From: Chlorobiaceae bacterium
GTDB taxonomy: Bacteria > Bacteroidota > Chlorobiia > Chlorobiales > Chlorobiaceae
Assembly: GCA_013334865.1 (NCBI GenBank)
Contig: JAAXWS010000013.1
Coordinates: 1-64,000, forward strand
Length of the DNA stretch: 64,000 nt
Direction: 5' to 3'
Made by a program: the position numbers and the translations under genes. Under the pieces are notes generated by a model. It worked only from the letters and a program-made list of their open reading frames with translations, had not been told where the DNA came from and did not search any database. Below, in pieces: positions 49,265-58,161 of the stretch. Numbering within the stretch: position 1 is the first letter of the stretch; each line of letters begins with the position of its first letter.

Positions 49265-50261
49265 GGTTCTGCAGGGAATGCCTTTCGAGCATGCTTCTTA
49301 CAGCATAAGCCGCGACGGCATTGTCGATATCCACGACGTCTTCGGTCGGTGAGACGAGGACCTCCTGGAGCGTGCTCAGTGGGGCGAAGAGTCTGCTGTC
49401 CGACGGGTTGAAGCGGTAGAGCGCGACCAGAGGCTTGTCGGAGCAGGCGGCGACGTGGACGAGCGAGGTGTCGGGCGTGACGAGCAGCTTGAGGCGGTCG
49501 ACGATTTTCCATACTTCGTAGAGGTTCCTGGTCGAGGGCGTCGCGAGGACGTTCGGGTGCGGGGCCTCCAGTTTCCGCTTGGCTTCGATGTCTCCGGGGG
49601 AGGAGAAGATGACGAACCGCTCGCCGGGAAAGTTCCGGATGAGGTCCGACCACTGTTCGAAGGTGCGGTGGCCGCCGGGGGTGCCGACGCTGATGTTGAT
49701 GCCGACGTACGAATCCCGAGGCATTTTTCCGAGCAGGTCGCCGACCGCCTGCGAAACCGGCATCTCCGGGATGTAGGGACGCGGAGTCTCGGGCATCCGG
49801 CCGTCGATCTCCTGCAGGAGGGCAAGGTTCCGTTGCGATTCGTGCGTTCCGGCGGGCATGTCGAGCAGGTGGTCGAAGAGCTGTTCGTTGCCGTTGTTGC
49901 GGTAGCCCACCCTGTATCGGGCCCTGACGAGGCGGGACTGCATGAGGAACGAGGTGGACTTGTGGTCTTTCGAGTTGAACAGCACGTCGTGCCGTTTCGG
50001 CCAGAATTCCAGGAAGTAGCGCTTCAGGTCGCGTTTGGCGTGATAGACGGCAGTGACGTTCCGGTCGGAGCTGAAGAAGTCGAAGATGATCTGCCTGAAG
50101 GCGACGACGTAGATCGATGTTTCCGGATGGCGCTTTTTCAGGGCCGCGATCAGGGGGGTCAGCATGATGGCGTCGCCGAAACACTCCCGGGCGAGGATCA
50201 CTACGCTGCGGAGCGGCCCATTGAAGGTCCGGTTCGGACGGTCATTGCGGTTACAGCTCAT
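49257..50261 (-). CDS. Heptosyltransferase-family (GT9) glycosyltransferase
   Basis: 334 aa. The N-terminus VVILARECFGDAIMLTPLIAAL and the C-terminal LVTPDTSLVHVAACSDKPLVALY fit GT9. GINISVGTPGGHRTFEQWSDL is the central heptosyltransferase-type element. It is the third GT9-like gene here and follows the epimerase with 9 bases between them. The acceptor cannot be inferred. Confidence 0.85.
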   Translation of the reverse strand: MSCNRNDRPNRTFNGPLRSVVILARECFGDAIMLTPLIAALKKRHPETSIYVVAFRQIIFDFFSSDRNVTAVYHAKRDLKRYFLEFWPKRHDVLFNSKDHKSTSFLMQSRLVRARYRVGYRNNGNEQLFDHLLDMPAGTHESQRNLALLQEIDGRMPETPRPYIPEMPVSQAVGDLLGKMPRDSYVGINISVGTPGGHRTFEQWSDLIRNFPGERFVIFSSPGDIEAKRKLEAPHPNVLATPSTRNLYEVWKIVDRLKLLVTPDTSLVHVAACSDKPLVALYRFNPSDSRLFAPLSTLQEVLVSPTEDVVDIDNAVAAYAVRSMLERHSLQNHA

Positions 50262-50270
50262 GGACGGGGG

Positions 50271-51323
50271 TCAGGCTTTGAAGAATTCCCGGTACCAGGC
50301 GATGAAGCGGTCGACGCCCTGCTGGACGGTCGTTTCCGGCCTGTAGCCGAAGTCGCGCACGAGGTCGTCGACATCGGCGTAGGTCGAGGGCACGTCGCCC
50401 GGCTGGATGGGCAGCATGTTCTTTTCGATGGTCGTGCCGAGGGCCTTCTCGATGGCCGAGATGAAGTCCATCAGCCTGACCGGCTGGTTGTTGCCGATGT
50501 TGTAGACACGGTAGGGCGCCGACGAGGTTCCGGGGTCGGGTGAGGAGCCCGTCCAGTCTGGATTCGGCTTCGCGGGGTTGTCGATGACCCTGACGACCCC
50601 TTCGACGATATCGTCGATATACGTGAAGTCGCGCTGCATTTCGCCGTAGTTGAAGACGTCGATCGGACGCCCTTCGAGGGCGGCCTTGGTGAAGAGGAAC
50701 AGCGCCATGTCGGGGCGTCCCCAGGGGCCGTAGACGGTGAAGAACCTGAGCCCGGTGGTCGGGATGCCGTAGAGGTGGCTGTAGGTGTGCGCCATGAGCT
50801 CGTTCGACTTTTTGCTGGCCGCGTAGAGGCTGACCGGATGGTCGACGTTGTGGTGCACGGAGAAGGGCTGGCGCTCGTTCAGGCCGTAGACCGAGGAGCT
50901 CGATGCGTAGCTGAGGTTCCGGACGCCGTGGTGCCTGCAGGCTTCGAGGATATTGAGGAATCCGACGATGTTCGCGCTGATGTATGCTCCGGGGTTGGAG
51001 AGGGAGTACCTCACACCGGCCTGGGCTGCCAGGTTGCAGACCGCGTCGAACTTTTCGGCGCGGAACAGCTCTTCGATCGCGCCGTAGTCTTCGAGGTCGA
51101 GCTTGACGAAGCGGTAGTTCCCGAATTTCGAGGACTGGACAATCTTTTTGTCGTCGATGCCTTTCCGGTCGATGCCCGAAAAGGCAAGCCGGCCGTACTT
51201 GACCCGCTGGTCGTAATAGTCGTTGATGTTGTCAATCCCGACCACGTCGTCGCCCCTCGAGGCGAGCCGTTCGGCCAGGTGGAACCCGATGAATCCGGCC
51301 GTGCCGGTGACGAGAATTTTCAC
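50271..51323 (-). CDS. UDP-glucuronate 4-epimerase (extended SDR)
   Basis: 350 aa from a GTG at 51323 (VKILVTGTAGFIGFHLAERL); the upstream open frame back to 51506 is not homologous. Rossmann loop GTAGFIG, AAQAGVRYSLSNPGAYISANI, catalytic SSSSVYG and YAASKKSNE, and RFFTVYGPWGRPDMA are characteristic. It converts UDP-GlcA to UDP-GalA, an LPS core sugar. It starts the minus-strand set and is divergent from the CPBP gene. Confidence 0.93.
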   Translation of the reverse strand: MKILVTGTAGFIGFHLAERLASRGDDVVGIDNINDYYDQRVKYGRLAFSGIDRKGIDDKKIVQSSKFGNYRFVKLDLEDYGAIEELFRAEKFDAVCNLAAQAGVRYSLSNPGAYISANIVGFLNILEACRHHGVRNLSYASSSSVYGLNERQPFSVHHNVDHPVSLYAASKKSNELMAHTYSHLYGIPTTGLRFFTVYGPWGRPDMALFLFTKAALEGRPIDVFNYGEMQRDFTYIDDIVEGVVRVIDNPAKPNPDWTGSSPDPGTSSAPYRVYNIGNNQPVRLMDFISAIEKALGTTIEKNMLPIQPGDVPSTYADVDDLVRDFGYRPETTVQQGVDRFIAWYREFFKA

Positions 51324-51504
51324 GCGTGTCGCAGTTGTGCCCTTCACGGGGCGGTTCAGCCGGCAGCAAGGTGCGCCGGGTTGTACAGCAAGATAATATT
51401 TCTGCGAAAAATGGGTGGTGTGATCCGGGGATGCGCGATGTTTCCTATCTTTACATGCTATCGACCGATACCGGCAAAAACCTGCAACCGAATTTCCGAG
51501 CCCC

Positions 51505-52452
51505 ATGAATCCACTTGCCGAGCATCAGACCGCTAAACGACCCGGCATACTCTCGACCAGCCTTGCGCTGCTTGGCGTGCTGGTGCTGTACCCCCTTGCA
51601 GGAGCGCTCCTGACGCTGCTGGCGACAGGATGGCGCGGGATCGACCCTGATTTCAGTCTGCTCGATCCGGCCGTGATGCCCCGCATCAGGATAGCGCAGG
51701 CCGTCGGACAGCTGCTGGCTCTCGGGATTCCTGCGCTCCTGCTGGCCTGGCGTCACTCGGGAAGCCGGACCCCGTTCGATTCGCTGAATCTTGCATGGCT
51801 GGGTATCGGGCCCCGGCCCGGCCTCCGTGCCCTCGCGACGGCTTCGGCGGGTATGCTGCTCCTCCAGCCGCTGATGTACTCGATTACCGAGGTGCAGAAC
51901 CTTGGTCTGCCATACCTCGGGGAGGCTGGGCGCGCAATGCTGCGGGACCAGGCGCGTCTCGAGATGTTCATCAGGAAGATCGCGGCGAGCGACTCTTTCG
52001 TCGGGTTCCTCGGCGTGGCCGCCGTGCTGGTTGCCACCCCGGCGTTCTGCGAGGAACTCTTTTTCCGCGGCTACGTCCAGAAAAGCTTTTCGTCCCGACT
52101 TTCGCCGGCGAAAGGGGTCGTACTGACAGGGTTCGTTTTCGCCCTGTTCCATCTGGAACCGTCGAATATCGTCCCGCTCACTTTGCTTGGCTGGTATATT
52201 GGGTATATTTACCAGAAATCGGGCAGTCTTGCTGTTCCTGCAATCGCCCACGGGACCAACAATCTCTTGGCCCTGCTTTTTCTCGAGGCGGAGCCCAGGC
52301 TTTCGGGACTTTCCATGACGGGTGAGGGTCAGGGACTCGTTTCGATGTGGCGGTGGTGGGCATTCGTGCTGGCTTCCCTGGCACTCTTTTTCGTGCTGAT
52401 CCGCCGTTTTCCTGAACCGGCGGCAGCCCTCCAATCCGATATCAACATCTGA
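51505..52452 (+). CDS. CPBP-family (CAAX-like) intramembrane protease
   Basis: 315 aa, about seven hydrophobic segments. The catalytic pattern is complete: EE at 183-184 with R188 (FCEELFFRGY), H216 (FALFHLEPS) and H249 (IAHGTNN). Members are membrane metalloproteases often tied to bacteriocin self-protection, but here the neighbours are housekeeping. ATG at 51505. It precedes cdsA by 13 bases, so probably in one transcript. Confidence 0.87.
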   Translation: MNPLAEHQTAKRPGILSTSLALLGVLVLYPLAGALLTLLATGWRGIDPDFSLLDPAVMPRIRIAQAVGQLLALGIPALLLAWRHSGSRTPFDSLNLAWLGIGPRPGLRALATASAGMLLLQPLMYSITEVQNLGLPYLGEAGRAMLRDQARLEMFIRKIAASDSFVGFLGVAAVLVATPAFCEELFFRGYVQKSFSSRLSPAKGVVLTGFVFALFHLEPSNIVPLTLLGWYIGYIYQKSGSLAVPAIAHGTNNLLALLFLEAEPRLSGLSMTGEGQGLVSMWRWWAFVLASLALFFVLIRRFPEPAAALQSDINI

Positions 52453-52465
52453 CCGGCACCTGTCC

Positions 52466-53299
52466 ATGCCATCATTACTGCACAACAACCTGTTCCAGCG
52501 GGTGGCCGTTGGCCTTGTGGGAATTCCCCTGCTGCTCTGGATCAACATGAAGGGGGGGATATTCTTCCTCGGTTTCGTCCTCGTGCTCAGCCTCATGGCG
52601 ACCTACGAGTTCCGGAGCCTGGCAACCCACCGCGCCCATCCTCCGACGCTGCTCCTCCTGCTCCCGATGACCGCGTTCCTCCAGGCCAATTTCTATTTCC
52701 GCTTCCTCGATTACTGGGAGGCCATGCTTGCCGTGGTGATGCTCCTCTATGTGGCCGAACTCTGGCGGCAGCAGGGGTCCCAGTTCCTGAACATCGGTTC
52801 GACGCTTGTCGGCCTGGTCTACGTCAACCTCACCTTCGGCGCCCTGCTCAGGCTCAGGCTGACCGGGGCCGCTCCCGGGGCTCCCGGCTTCGCTGCCGGC
52901 GCTTCGCTGGTGCTGCTGCTTTTCGTCTGTGTCTGGGGGGCGGACATCTTGGCCTATTTCGGCGGCAGCCGGTTCGGCGGGAAATTCATCGGCAGGAAGC
53001 TCTTTCCGAGGCTGAGCCCCAAGAAGACCTGGGAGGGCTATTTCTGCGGCATCCTCGGCAGTTTCGCTGTCGCCTGGATCTGTTCACGATATGTTCCGGG
53101 CTTTCCGGACGGCAGGGCGCCACTGATCGGCCTGCTCGTTGGCGTGGTCAGCCCGGCCGGAGACCTGATGGAGTCGATGTTCAAGCGGGACGCCGGCGTG
53201 AAGGACTCGTCGGGAGTGATTCCAGGACATGGCGGCGTGCTCGACCGGTTCGACACGGTCATGTTCATCGCCCCGTTGCTCTATTTCCTGTATAAGTGA
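52466..53299 (+). CDS. cdsA: Phosphatidate cytidylyltransferase
   Basis: 277 aa, seven or eight membrane segments. The family signature is near 225-262: SPAGDLMESMFKRDAGVKDS followed by GVIPGHGGVLDRFDTVMF. It makes CDP-diacylglycerol for phospholipids. ATG at 52466. It follows the CPBP protease gene. Confidence 0.95.
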   Translation: MPSLLHNNLFQRVAVGLVGIPLLLWINMKGGIFFLGFVLVLSLMATYEFRSLATHRAHPPTLLLLLPMTAFLQANFYFRFLDYWEAMLAVVMLLYVAELWRQQGSQFLNIGSTLVGLVYVNLTFGALLRLRLTGAAPGAPGFAAGASLVLLLFVCVWGADILAYFGGSRFGGKFIGRKLFPRLSPKKTWEGYFCGILGSFAVAWICSRYVPGFPDGRAPLIGLLVGVVSPAGDLMESMFKRDAGVKDSSGVIPGHGGVLDRFDTVMFIAPLLYFLYK

Positions 53300-53435
53300 C
53301 GTGACGGGTTGAGTGGCGCAGCAGTCGTTCTGCCCTTGTCACTCGTCACTGATTCCTTGTCACTGTTTTTTTTATATTACTCCACGTTTTTTCGAAGTTC
53401 CTCAACACGCGGCCTCGCGGCAAGATTTCTCCTCC

Positions 53436-53906
53436 ATGAAAATCGAAGCCCTTCTTTCGGAAAAGTATATCGCCCTGGACCTCGAGGCGGAGAACAAGAA
53501 CCAGGTGATCGAGCGGATGCTTTCGCTCGTTGCCGGCCATGAGCTGGTGATCGATCAGGAGAAGCTTGGTGAAGATGTCTGGAAGCGGGAGCGGGAGATG
53601 TCGACCGGCATCGGCAAGAACATCGGCCTTCCGCACGCCAAGACCGCGGCGGTCACCAGCCCTGTGCTGGCGATGGCCACCTTCCGGCAGGAGATCGATT
53701 TCGATGCGATCGACGGCCAGCCGGTGCGGCTCGTCTTCCTGCTGGCAACGCCCGAGACGATGCTGGCCGAGCACTTGAAGCTCCTCGGGCGCATCACGCG
53801 GATCGCCGGAAAGGACGAGGTCCGGCAACGGATCGTGCAGGCCTCGACGCCGCACGAGGTGCTCGAGCTGTTGCGTGAAGAGGAGAGGGATTTGCCGCAA
53901 ATTTAA
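53436..53906 (+). CDS. PTS IIA component, PtsN-like
   Basis: 156 aa from the ATG at 53436. Phosphoacceptor H67 in NIGLPHAKT, with [11 protein letters not shown] upstream, matches EIIA-Ntr. The frame is open to 53313 but those codons are not family-like. It pairs functionally with enzyme I at 11840 rather than with a sugar permease, none of which is visible. It overlaps nothing; hisS begins 25 bases later. Confidence 0.88.
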   Translation: MKIEALLSEKYIALDLEAENKNQVIERMLSLVAGHELVIDQEKLGEDVWKREREMSTGIGKNIGLPHAKTAAVTSPVLAMATFRQEIDFDAIDGQPVRLVFLLATPETMLAEHLKLLGRITRIAGKDEVRQRIVQASTPHEVLELLREEERDLPQI

Positions 53907-53931
53907 CTTCCAGCAAGGTCAGGACAGGACT

Positions 53932-55209
53932 ATGGCGCAGTTTCAGGCAGTCAAGGGCGCAAAGGATATTTTTCCCGAAGAGATCGTCAGGTGGCACTAT
54001 ATCGAGGAGGTGATCCGCTCGGTGACGGCCCTGTACGGGTTCAGTGAGGTCCGCACCCCCGTGTTCGAGTACACCGAACTCTTCCAGAGGGGCATCGGTT
54101 CGACGACCGATATCGTGGGGAAGGAGATGTTCACCTTCCTTCCTGATCCCAACGGCCGCTCGATCACCCTCAGGCCCGAGATGACGGCCGGCGTGATGCG
54201 TGCGTTCCTGCAGAAGAACCCCGGCGGCGGGGTGCCGGTGCACAAGCTGTACTACATCTCCGATCTTTTCAGGAAAGAGCGCCCGCAGGCAGGCCGGCAG
54301 CGCCAGTTCACGCAGTTCGGCGCCGAGCTGCTCGGGGTCTCCTCGCCGGCAGCGGTCGTGGAGGCGATTTCGCTCATGATGCAGGTGTTCGGCACCCTCG
54401 GCCTGCATGGCCTGAAGCTGCGCATCAATTCGCTCGGCGACCTCGAGGACAGGTCCAGGTACCGTGAAGAGCTGCGGCGCTACCTCGAGCCCTATCGCGA
54501 CGAACTCGACGAAGCCTCGCGGGAAAGGTTCGAGAAGAACCCCCTGCGCATCCTCGACTCGAAGAACCCCGCGGTGCAGGGGATCGTGGCCGGCGCTCCG
54601 AAGCTGCTCGACTGCATCAAGCCCGAGGGGCGCGCGGAGTTCGACCGGGTGCTCGGCTACCTGGCCGACCGCGACATCGCCTATGAGGTCGACCACCTGC
54701 TCGTCAGGGGGCTCGACTATTACGGCCACACGGCTTTCGAGGTGGTCAGTTCCGAGCTCGGCGCGCAGGACGCCCTCGGCGGCGGCGGCCGTTACGACGC
54801 CCTCTCGAAGGAGCTCGGCGGCAGCGCGGAGATCCCTGCGGTCGGCTTTGCGGTCGGGATGGAGCGTCTCATCATCGCCATGGAGAAGCAGGGGCTGTTT
54901 GCGGCCCTGTCGCCACGCGGCCCGCAGGTGTTCGTCGTATTGCAGGACGCCGGCCTCGAAGAGCATGCCATGCGCATCGCCGACCGCCTGCGCCGTGCAG
55001 GCGTCACGACCGAGACCGATCTGGCCGGGCGGAGCATGAAAGCCCAGATGCGCGAGGCCAACCGGCTGCTTGCCGGGTTCGCCCTGTTCGTCGGGCAGGA
55101 CGAGGTCGCCTCGGGGAACTTCACGCTCAAGAACCTCCGGACCTCCGAACAGGTCACGCTGGCGCTCGACGCGATCCCGGGGGTGCTGCTCGAATCATCG
55201 AAACTCTAA
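53932..55209 (+). CDS. hisS: Histidyl-tRNA synthetase
   Basis: 425 aa class II synthetase. Motif 2 region [17 protein letters not shown], the histidine-binding [16 protein letters not shown] and [15 protein letters not shown] are all present. The start is the ATG at 53932 ([15 protein letters not shown]) preceded by AGGACAGG. It follows the PtsN-like gene by 25 bases. Confidence 0.97.
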   Translation: MAQFQAVKGAKDIFPEEIVRWHYIEEVIRSVTALYGFSEVRTPVFEYTELFQRGIGSTTDIVGKEMFTFLPDPNGRSITLRPEMTAGVMRAFLQKNPGGGVPVHKLYYISDLFRKERPQAGRQRQFTQFGAELLGVSSPAAVVEAISLMMQVFGTLGLHGLKLRINSLGDLEDRSRYREELRRYLEPYRDELDEASRERFEKNPLRILDSKNPAVQGIVAGAPKLLDCIKPEGRAEFDRVLGYLADRDIAYEVDHLLVRGLDYYGHTAFEVVSSELGAQDALGGGGRYDALSKELGGSAEIPAVGFAVGMERLIIAMEKQGLFAALSPRGPQVFVVLQDAGLEEHAMRIADRLRRAGVTTETDLAGRSMKAQMREANRLLAGFALFVGQDEVASGNFTLKNLRTSEQVTLALDAIPGVLLESSKL

Positions 55210-55221
55210 AGGTGCAGGCAG

Positions 55222-55458
55222 ATGCATAAGCTGACGCTTTACGGTGCTCCCCAGTGCTGCCTGTGCGGCGAGGCCAAGGAGGTGCTCGACAGGGTCCGGA
55301 ACTCCGTCGATTTCGAACTCGACCTGGTCGATATTTCGGGTGACCCGGAACTGCTCGAACGCTACGGTACCGAGATTCCTGTGCTCTGCATCGACGGGGT
55401 CAAGGCCTTCAGGTACAGGATCCATGAAAAGAAGCTCCTGCAGCTGCTCTCGAAATGA
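55222..55458 (+). CDS. Glutaredoxin-like (DUF836) small protein
   Basis: 78 aa thioredoxin-fold protein. Active site C12-C13-L14-C15 (YGAPQCCLCGEAKE), a cis-proline loop GTEIPVLCIDG near 48-58. It would be a thiol oxidoreductase. ATG at 55222 comes 12 bases after hisS, preceded by AAAGG, so co-transcribed. Confidence 0.88.
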   Translation: MHKLTLYGAPQCCLCGEAKEVLDRVRNSVDFELDLVDISGDPELLERYGTEIPVLCIDGVKAFRYRIHEKKLLQLLSK

Positions 55459-55600
55459 TGAGCGTTCCCCCCGGCTTCAGCCAGGGGATTCAAGGGGCAA
55501 TCGAAGCGAATGCAAGAGTTGAATGCCCCGACATGTCGGACTCCCCTGGATGCGGAAGCTCGGGAACGAATGGCCTGCCGGTTCGGTTGTTTCATGCATT

Positions 55601-55620
55601 CAGGCCGACCGACCGGCCTG
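55601..55620 (+). terminator. Possible weak hairpin before the DUF4834-like gene
   Basis: CAGGCCG (55601-55607) pairs with CGGCCTG (55614-55620), loop ACCGAC, then TTTCCACTTTT. Only a 7-bp stem; it may be a terminator of the hisS transcript, or incidental, since the next ATG follows within 16 bases. Confidence 0.35.
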
Positions 55621-55636
55621 GTTTCCACTTTTGACC

Positions 55637-55843
55637 ATGATCTTCATACGTTTTCTCCTGCTCCTGCTGTTCGTGTACCTCGTCGTGAGGACGACAGCGA
55701 AGCTGCTCTTCAGGGTGCTGGGCATCAGGTGGCTCATCTCCCCGGGCGGATCGCGTCAGGCCCCGCCTGCCCGGACTCAGAACCCGGGAGCCGTGGATGC
55801 CGAATATGAGGTGATCGAAAGCCATATACGGGACGACGCCTGA
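55637..55843 (+). CDS. Small DUF4834-like membrane protein
   Basis: 68 aa. One N-terminal membrane helix (FIRFLLLLLFVYLVVRTTAKLL in part), a basic patch and a C-terminal DAEYEVIESH tail. It resembles DUF4834 proteins of Bacteroidetes/Chlorobi that precede rimP. ATG at 55637; the longer open frame back to 55523 is not family-like. Function unknown. Confidence 0.7.
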   Translation: MIFIRFLLLLLFVYLVVRTTAKLLFRVLGIRWLISPGGSRQAPPARTQNPGAVDAEYEVIESHIRDDA

Positions 55844-55927
55844 GGCGTATGAATCCTTTTTGGCTTATGTGCAGTTTTTTGTACATTACCGCAGACCGGA
55901 GCTCTGGACTTGTCTGACGGTTTTCTG

Positions 55928-55955
55928 AAAGTGGGGACTCCCCACTTTTTTGTTT
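55928..55955 (+). terminator. Intrinsic terminator upstream of rimP
   Basis: AAAGTGGGG (55928-55936) pairs with CCCCACTTT (55940-55948), loop ACT, followed by TTTGTTTT. It precedes the rimP start (55983) by only 27 bases, so it ends the hisS-DUF4834 transcript or attenuates the nusA operon. Confidence 0.85.
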
Positions 55956-55982
55956 TCGGCAACTTGATAGTGATGTGCAGGA

Positions 55983-56495
55983 ATGGACGAGAAGATACGA
56001 CGGGTTATCGATGAGATGATTGCCGAGGTTTCGGCCTTGAAGGGCCAGGATATCTACCTGGTGGAGGCCGCGATCCGTGGTGGAGGCAGGAAGATCGAAC
56101 TGACGGTCGATACCGACAAGGGGATCAGCATCGACATCTGCGCGAAACTGAGCCGGAAGATCCGCGAGCGTCTCGAGAGCGACGAGGAGTTCGAGCCGCT
56201 GGCAGGCGGTGATTTCGACCTGATGGTCTCTTCGCCGGGACTCGGCGAGCCGATCAGGGTCGGCAGGCAGTACCTGCGGCATGTCGGCAGGCTGCTCAAG
56301 GTCGTTTACCTCGATGCAGAGGAGGAGAAGCGGGAGCTGACCGGACGGCTGGTCGGTACCGCATTGGACGCCGAAGTGCCGACTATCGTGCTCGAACCGC
56401 TGGTTTCGGCAAAAAAGAAGAAGTCGGCGGAGGTCCTGCCGGTCACCCTGTGCCTGGCGGATATCGTCAGGGCTACGGTGGAAATAGAATTTTAA
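55983..56495 (+). CDS. rimP: Ribosome maturation factor RimP
   Basis: 170 aa, 30S assembly factor. IYLVEAAIRGGGRKIELTV then GISIDICAKLSRKIRERLE and LMVSSPGLGEPI fit RimP. ATG at 55983 sits right after the attenuator-like hairpin. First gene of the conserved operon with nusA and infB. Confidence 0.93.
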   Translation: MDEKIRRVIDEMIAEVSALKGQDIYLVEAAIRGGGRKIELTVDTDKGISIDICAKLSRKIRERLESDEEFEPLAGGDFDLMVSSPGLGEPIRVGRQYLRHVGRLLKVVYLDAEEEKRELTGRLVGTALDAEVPTIVLEPLVSAKKKKSAEVLPVTLCLADIVRATVEIEF

Positions 56496-56587
56496 GGATC
56501 CTTGCATTCAAGGTTCCGGATAGAGCGGGTTTAGGATTCAGCCATACCGGTCTCAGCATTTACTTATAAAACCAGGATCACACAGCG

Positions 56588-58129
56588 ATGCCAAGAAAGC
56601 AAGTGAAAGGCGAAACTCATGATCAGAAAGCCGCGATTGCCAGCGCTTTCGGAGAGATCGAGCAGTCGAAGATTTTTCTGGACAAGCGTTCCGAGAGCGC
56701 GGCGGTGAAGATGGATATCGCCGACCTGCTCAAGGATATCATCCAGAAGCAGCTCCGGAAGGATTACGATCCCGAGGTGGAGGCGAACATCTTCATCAAC
56801 CCCGAGCGCGGGGATTTCGAGGTCTACATCCTGAAGAAGATCGTTGATGAGGTCGACCTTCCGACGATCGAGATCGGCCTCGACGAGATCCGCAAGATCG
56901 ACGACTCACTTGAAATTGGCGATTACTACGAAGAGGGGCCGATCAAGCTTGACGACTTCCTGACCAGGAAATCGATCCAGATCATCAAGCAGTCGGTGCA
57001 GAAGAAGGTGCGTGACCTCGAGCGCCTTGTGGTCTACGAAGACTGCCTGGAGAAGGTCGGCGAAGTTGTCGCCGGCGAGGTCTACCAGGTCCGACCGAAC
57101 GAGGTGATCTTCACCTACAACACCTCGAAGGATCACCGCGTCGAGCTGGTGCTGCCGAAGGCCGAGATGATGAAGAAGGACAATCCGCGACGCACGCCGA
57201 GGATGAAGCTCTACGTCAAGCGCATCGAGCGCGAGAAGGTGAAGGTCCGCAACGACGACGGCTCGGTGGTCGAGCGCGAAAAGCCGGACGGCGGCATGAA
57301 GGTCATCGTCTCCCGCGTGGACGACCGCTTCCTCTACAAGCTGTTCGAAAGCGAGGTTCCCGAGATCCTGGACGGCCTGATCGTGATAAAGGGCATCGCC
57401 CGCGTTCCCGGTGAGCGTGCCAAGGTGGCCGTGGAGTCGACCAGCTCGAGGATCGACCCTGTCGGAGCGACCGTCGGTTACCGCGGCAAGCGCATCCAGA
57501 GCATCGTCAAGGAGCTGAACAACGAGAACATCGACGTCATCTATTATACCGACGAGCCGCAGATCTTCATCGCCCGTGCGCTCCAGCCGGCCAAGATCGA
57601 CCCGCTGACGGTCCATGCGGACATGAAGACCCGCAAGGCCAGGGTGATGCTGAAGCCTGACCAGATCAAGTACGCCATCGGCAAGAACGGCAACAACATC
57701 CACCTTGCCGAGAAGCTGACCGGCTACGAGATCGACGTCTACCGCGACGTGATCGACAAGTCGCTGGAGGACCCGAACGACATCGACATCATCGAGTTCC
57801 GCGAGGAGTTCGGCGACGACATGATCTACCAGCTGCTCGACGGCGGACTCGACACGGCCAAGAAGATCCTGACTGCGGGCATCGAAGAGATCGAGGAGGC
57901 GCTGGTCGGGACGCAGAAGACCGAGGAGCTCTTCGTGTTCAACAAGGGCCGCAAGCCTGCCAAGCCGAAAGAGCGCAGGGTCTCCGACGAGGAGAAGCGC
58001 TACTGGAAGAAGATCGCCGAGACGATCTACAGGACCGTCCGCGAGCAGTTCAACGACGAGGACCTCGAGGCCCTGCTTTCGGGCGAGGGGTTGTTCTCGG
58101 ATGACCGCAGGGACGAAGAATCAAACTGA
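56588..58129 (+). CDS. nusA: Transcription termination/antitermination factor NusA
   Basis: 513 aa. N-terminal RNA-polymerase-binding region, S1 domain (about 140-200), and KH1 and KH2 with RIDPVGATVGYRGKRIQ and YAIGKNGNNIHLAEKL. The C-terminus ends early after a KERRVSDEEK region, without the long AR repeats of proteobacterial NusA. ATG at 56588. Confidence 0.96.
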   Translation: MPRKQVKGETHDQKAAIASAFGEIEQSKIFLDKRSESAAVKMDIADLLKDIIQKQLRKDYDPEVEANIFINPERGDFEVYILKKIVDEVDLPTIEIGLDEIRKIDDSLEIGDYYEEGPIKLDDFLTRKSIQIIKQSVQKKVRDLERLVVYEDCLEKVGEVVAGEVYQVRPNEVIFTYNTSKDHRVELVLPKAEMMKKDNPRRTPRMKLYVKRIEREKVKVRNDDGSVVEREKPDGGMKVIVSRVDDRFLYKLFESEVPEILDGLIVIKGIARVPGERAKVAVESTSSRIDPVGATVGYRGKRIQSIVKELNNENIDVIYYTDEPQIFIARALQPAKIDPLTVHADMKTRKARVMLKPDQIKYAIGKNGNNIHLAEKLTGYEIDVYRDVIDKSLEDPNDIDIIEFREEFGDDMIYQLLDGGLDTAKKILTAGIEEIEEALVGTQKTEELFVFNKGRKPAKPKERRVSDEEKRYWKKIAETIYRTVREQFNDEDLEALLSGEGLFSDDRRDEESN

Positions 58130-58161
58130 ATTACAGGATATAACCATCCAGGGAGAAGGTA

